Assembly: GCA_026995955.1 (NCBI GenBank)
Contig: JALWNJ010000105.1
Span: forward strand, 1-6,626
DNA from: Gammaproteobacteria bacterium
GTDB lineage: Bacteria; Pseudomonadota; Gammaproteobacteria; J044
Direction: 5' to 3'
Length of the DNA stretch: 6,626 nt
In this document: positions 5,590 to 6,626 of the stretch, one piece after another
Layout: each line of letters opens with the position of its first letter
Numbering within the stretch: position 1 is the first letter of the stretch
Program-made: the position numbers and the translations under genes
Notes under the pieces: model-generated
Database searches by the model: none
What the model was told of the DNA's origin: nothing
What the model saw: only the letters and a program-made list of their open reading frames with translations

Positions 5590-6626
5590 TATAATCCAGC
5601 GCCTCGCCCACGGTATAGAAGGAACCGAACACCACGACCCGGTCGCCGCTGCCGGCCTCGGCCGCCGCGCGTGCCACCCCGTCGCCGACACTGCGTGCCA
5701 CGGTCACCGTGCGCGCGACACCCGCGGCGCGCAGGAGACCGGCCAGCTCCTCCGCCGGCAAAGCGCGCTCGATACGGGGGGTGACACAGATCCAGTGGGC
5801 AAAGCGTCCCTGCAACGGCTCGATCATCGCCGGCAGGTCCTTGTCCGCCATCACCCCGAGCACGGCCACCTGGCGGCCCGGCACCGGATGGCTCGACAGC
5901 CAGTCGGCCAGGGCGCGGGTGGCATGGGGATTGTGCGCCACATCGTAGAGCCACTGCGGATCGTGGCCCTGCTGCTGCAAGCGTCCCGGCAGGTGCGCGG
6001 CGCGCAGCCCCCGTGCGGTGGCCTCGGGCTCCAGCGCAAGACCGGCCAGTTGCAGGGCGCGCAGGGCCCCTGCCGCGTTGTAACGCTGGAAGGCACCGGG
6101 CAGGGCCGGCTCGGGCAATGGCCCCAGATCGGGCAAGCCAGGCACCTGCAACGACCAGCCGGAAGGTTGCGCCTGCAGCCGGAAGTCCCGCCCCAGGCGG
6201 TGCAGTTCGGCGCCGATCGACCTTGCCACCGCATCGATGCTGGACGGCGGCGCGGGGTCGCTGCACACCGCCGGCCGGCCGGGGCGCAGGATGCCCGCCT
6301 TCTCGCGGCCGATGGTCTCGCGGTCCGAGCCCAGCCAGTCGGCGTGATCCAGCGCCACGGCCGTGATCAGACCGACACTCGGATCCACCGCGTTCACCGC
6401 ATCCAGCCGCCCCCCCAGGCCCACCTCGAGCACGGCCAGATCTGGCCCCTGCCGGTGCAGCAGCCACAGCGCCGCGAGGGTGCCGAACTCGAAGTAGCTC
6501 AGGCTGGTGTCACCGCGAGCGGCCTCCACCGCCTCGAAGGCGGCGCACAGCGCGTCGTCCTCAACCTCGCGGCCATCCAGGCGCATGCGCTCGTTGTAGC
6601 GGCGCAGATGAGGCGAGGTATAACAG
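5561..6626 (-). CDS. folC: Dihydrofolate synthase / folylpolyglutamate synthase, 5' end outside window
   Basis: The last 354 residues are visible; by comparison with about 420 residues in E. coli FolC, roughly 65-70 N-terminal residues, including the ATP-binding P-loop, are missing. The frame is open to the window edge, where CYTSPHLRRYNERMRLDG matches the family's SPHL..Y.ER region, so the ATG at 6586 is internal and not the start. Further signatures are FEFGTLAALWLL, LEVGLGGRLDAVNAVDPS, ALDHADWLGSDRETIGREKAGILRPG, YDVAHNPHA (encoded around 5917-5947) and near the end VVVFGSFYTVGEAL. FolC is a Mur-ligase relative that adds glutamate to dihydropteroate and extends folate polyglutamate tails in the cytoplasm. 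Its stop overlaps the dedD start, a common arrangement in gammaproteobacteria. Confidence 0.97.
   Translation of the reverse strand, partial: CYTSPHLRRYNERMRLDGREVEDDALCAAFEAVEAARGDTSLSYFEFGTLAALWLLHRQGPDLAVLEVGLGGRLDAVNAVDPSVGLITAVALDHADWLGSDRETIGREKAGILRPGRPAVCSDPAPPSSIDAVARSIGAELHRLGRDFRLQAQPSGWSLQVPGLPDLGPLPEPALPGAFQRYNAAGALRALQLAGLALEPEATARGLRAAHLPGRLQQQGHDPQWLYDVAHNPHATRALADWLSSHPVPGRQVAVLGVMADKDLPAMIEPLQGRFAHWICVTPRIERALPAEELAGLLRAAGVARTVTVARSVGDGVARAAAEAGSGDRVVVFGSFYTVGEALDYNGASPDQVP

Noticed and set aside
5588..5593. Perfect TATAAT on the minus strand at the dedD start
   Set aside because: No -35 element at 16-18 nt, and a transcript from it would begin after the dedD start codon; the bases are accounted for by the end of folC and the dedD ATG.
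1..6626. CRISPR arrays, tRNA genes, insertion sequences or phage genes
   Set aside because: No regularly spaced repeats, no tRNA-like fold, no transposase or integrase-like protein, and no inverted terminal repeats seen.

Overview
The window looks like part of the chromosome of a GC-rich gammaproteobacterium. The order folC, dedD-type SPOR gene, cvpA, purF, metZ is the one I know from Pseudomonas and relatives, and the protein sequences fit that class. Extra genes between purF and metZ argue against Pseudomonas itself. A Chromatiales/Ectothiorhodospiraceae-like host is a weak guess. Every gene I can support lies on the minus strand, so transcription runs from high to low coordinates.

Layout in transcription order: folC (5' end beyond the window, ends 5561); a SPOR-domain DedD-like membrane protein (5589-4963, overlapping folC by 29 bp); cvpA (4930-4442); purF (4414-2909); an exported L,D-transpeptidase (2916-2287, overlapping the purF stop by 8 bp); a large single-pass membrane protein joining an N-terminal CheW-like domain to a C-terminal LysM domain (2212-542); a regulatory gap (541-306); and the start of metZ (305-1, cut by the window edge). 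Genes from folC to the CheW-LysM protein are tightly packed and probably form one operon.

The gap before metZ reads as a complete control region: a sigma-70-type promoter (TTGACG, 17 nt, TACCAT), a SAM-II riboswitch aptamer starting a few nucleotides after the predicted transcript start, an intrinsic terminator, and a good Shine-Dalgarno. The last bases of the aptamer can pair with the first arm of the terminator, giving a mutually exclusive anti-terminator. The simplest reading is that high SAM terminates the transcript before metZ, whose product makes homocysteine for methionine and SAM.

The genes fall into three themes: one-carbon/purine/methionine metabolism (folC, purF, metZ), membrane functions (cvpA), and peptidoglycan-linked envelope proteins (SPOR protein, L,D-transpeptidase, LysM protein). 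The most unusual item is the CheW-transmembrane-LysM protein, which would physically join a chemosensory-type adaptor in the cytoplasm to the cell wall. It sits with the L,D-transpeptidase as a two-gene insertion in an otherwise familiar block.
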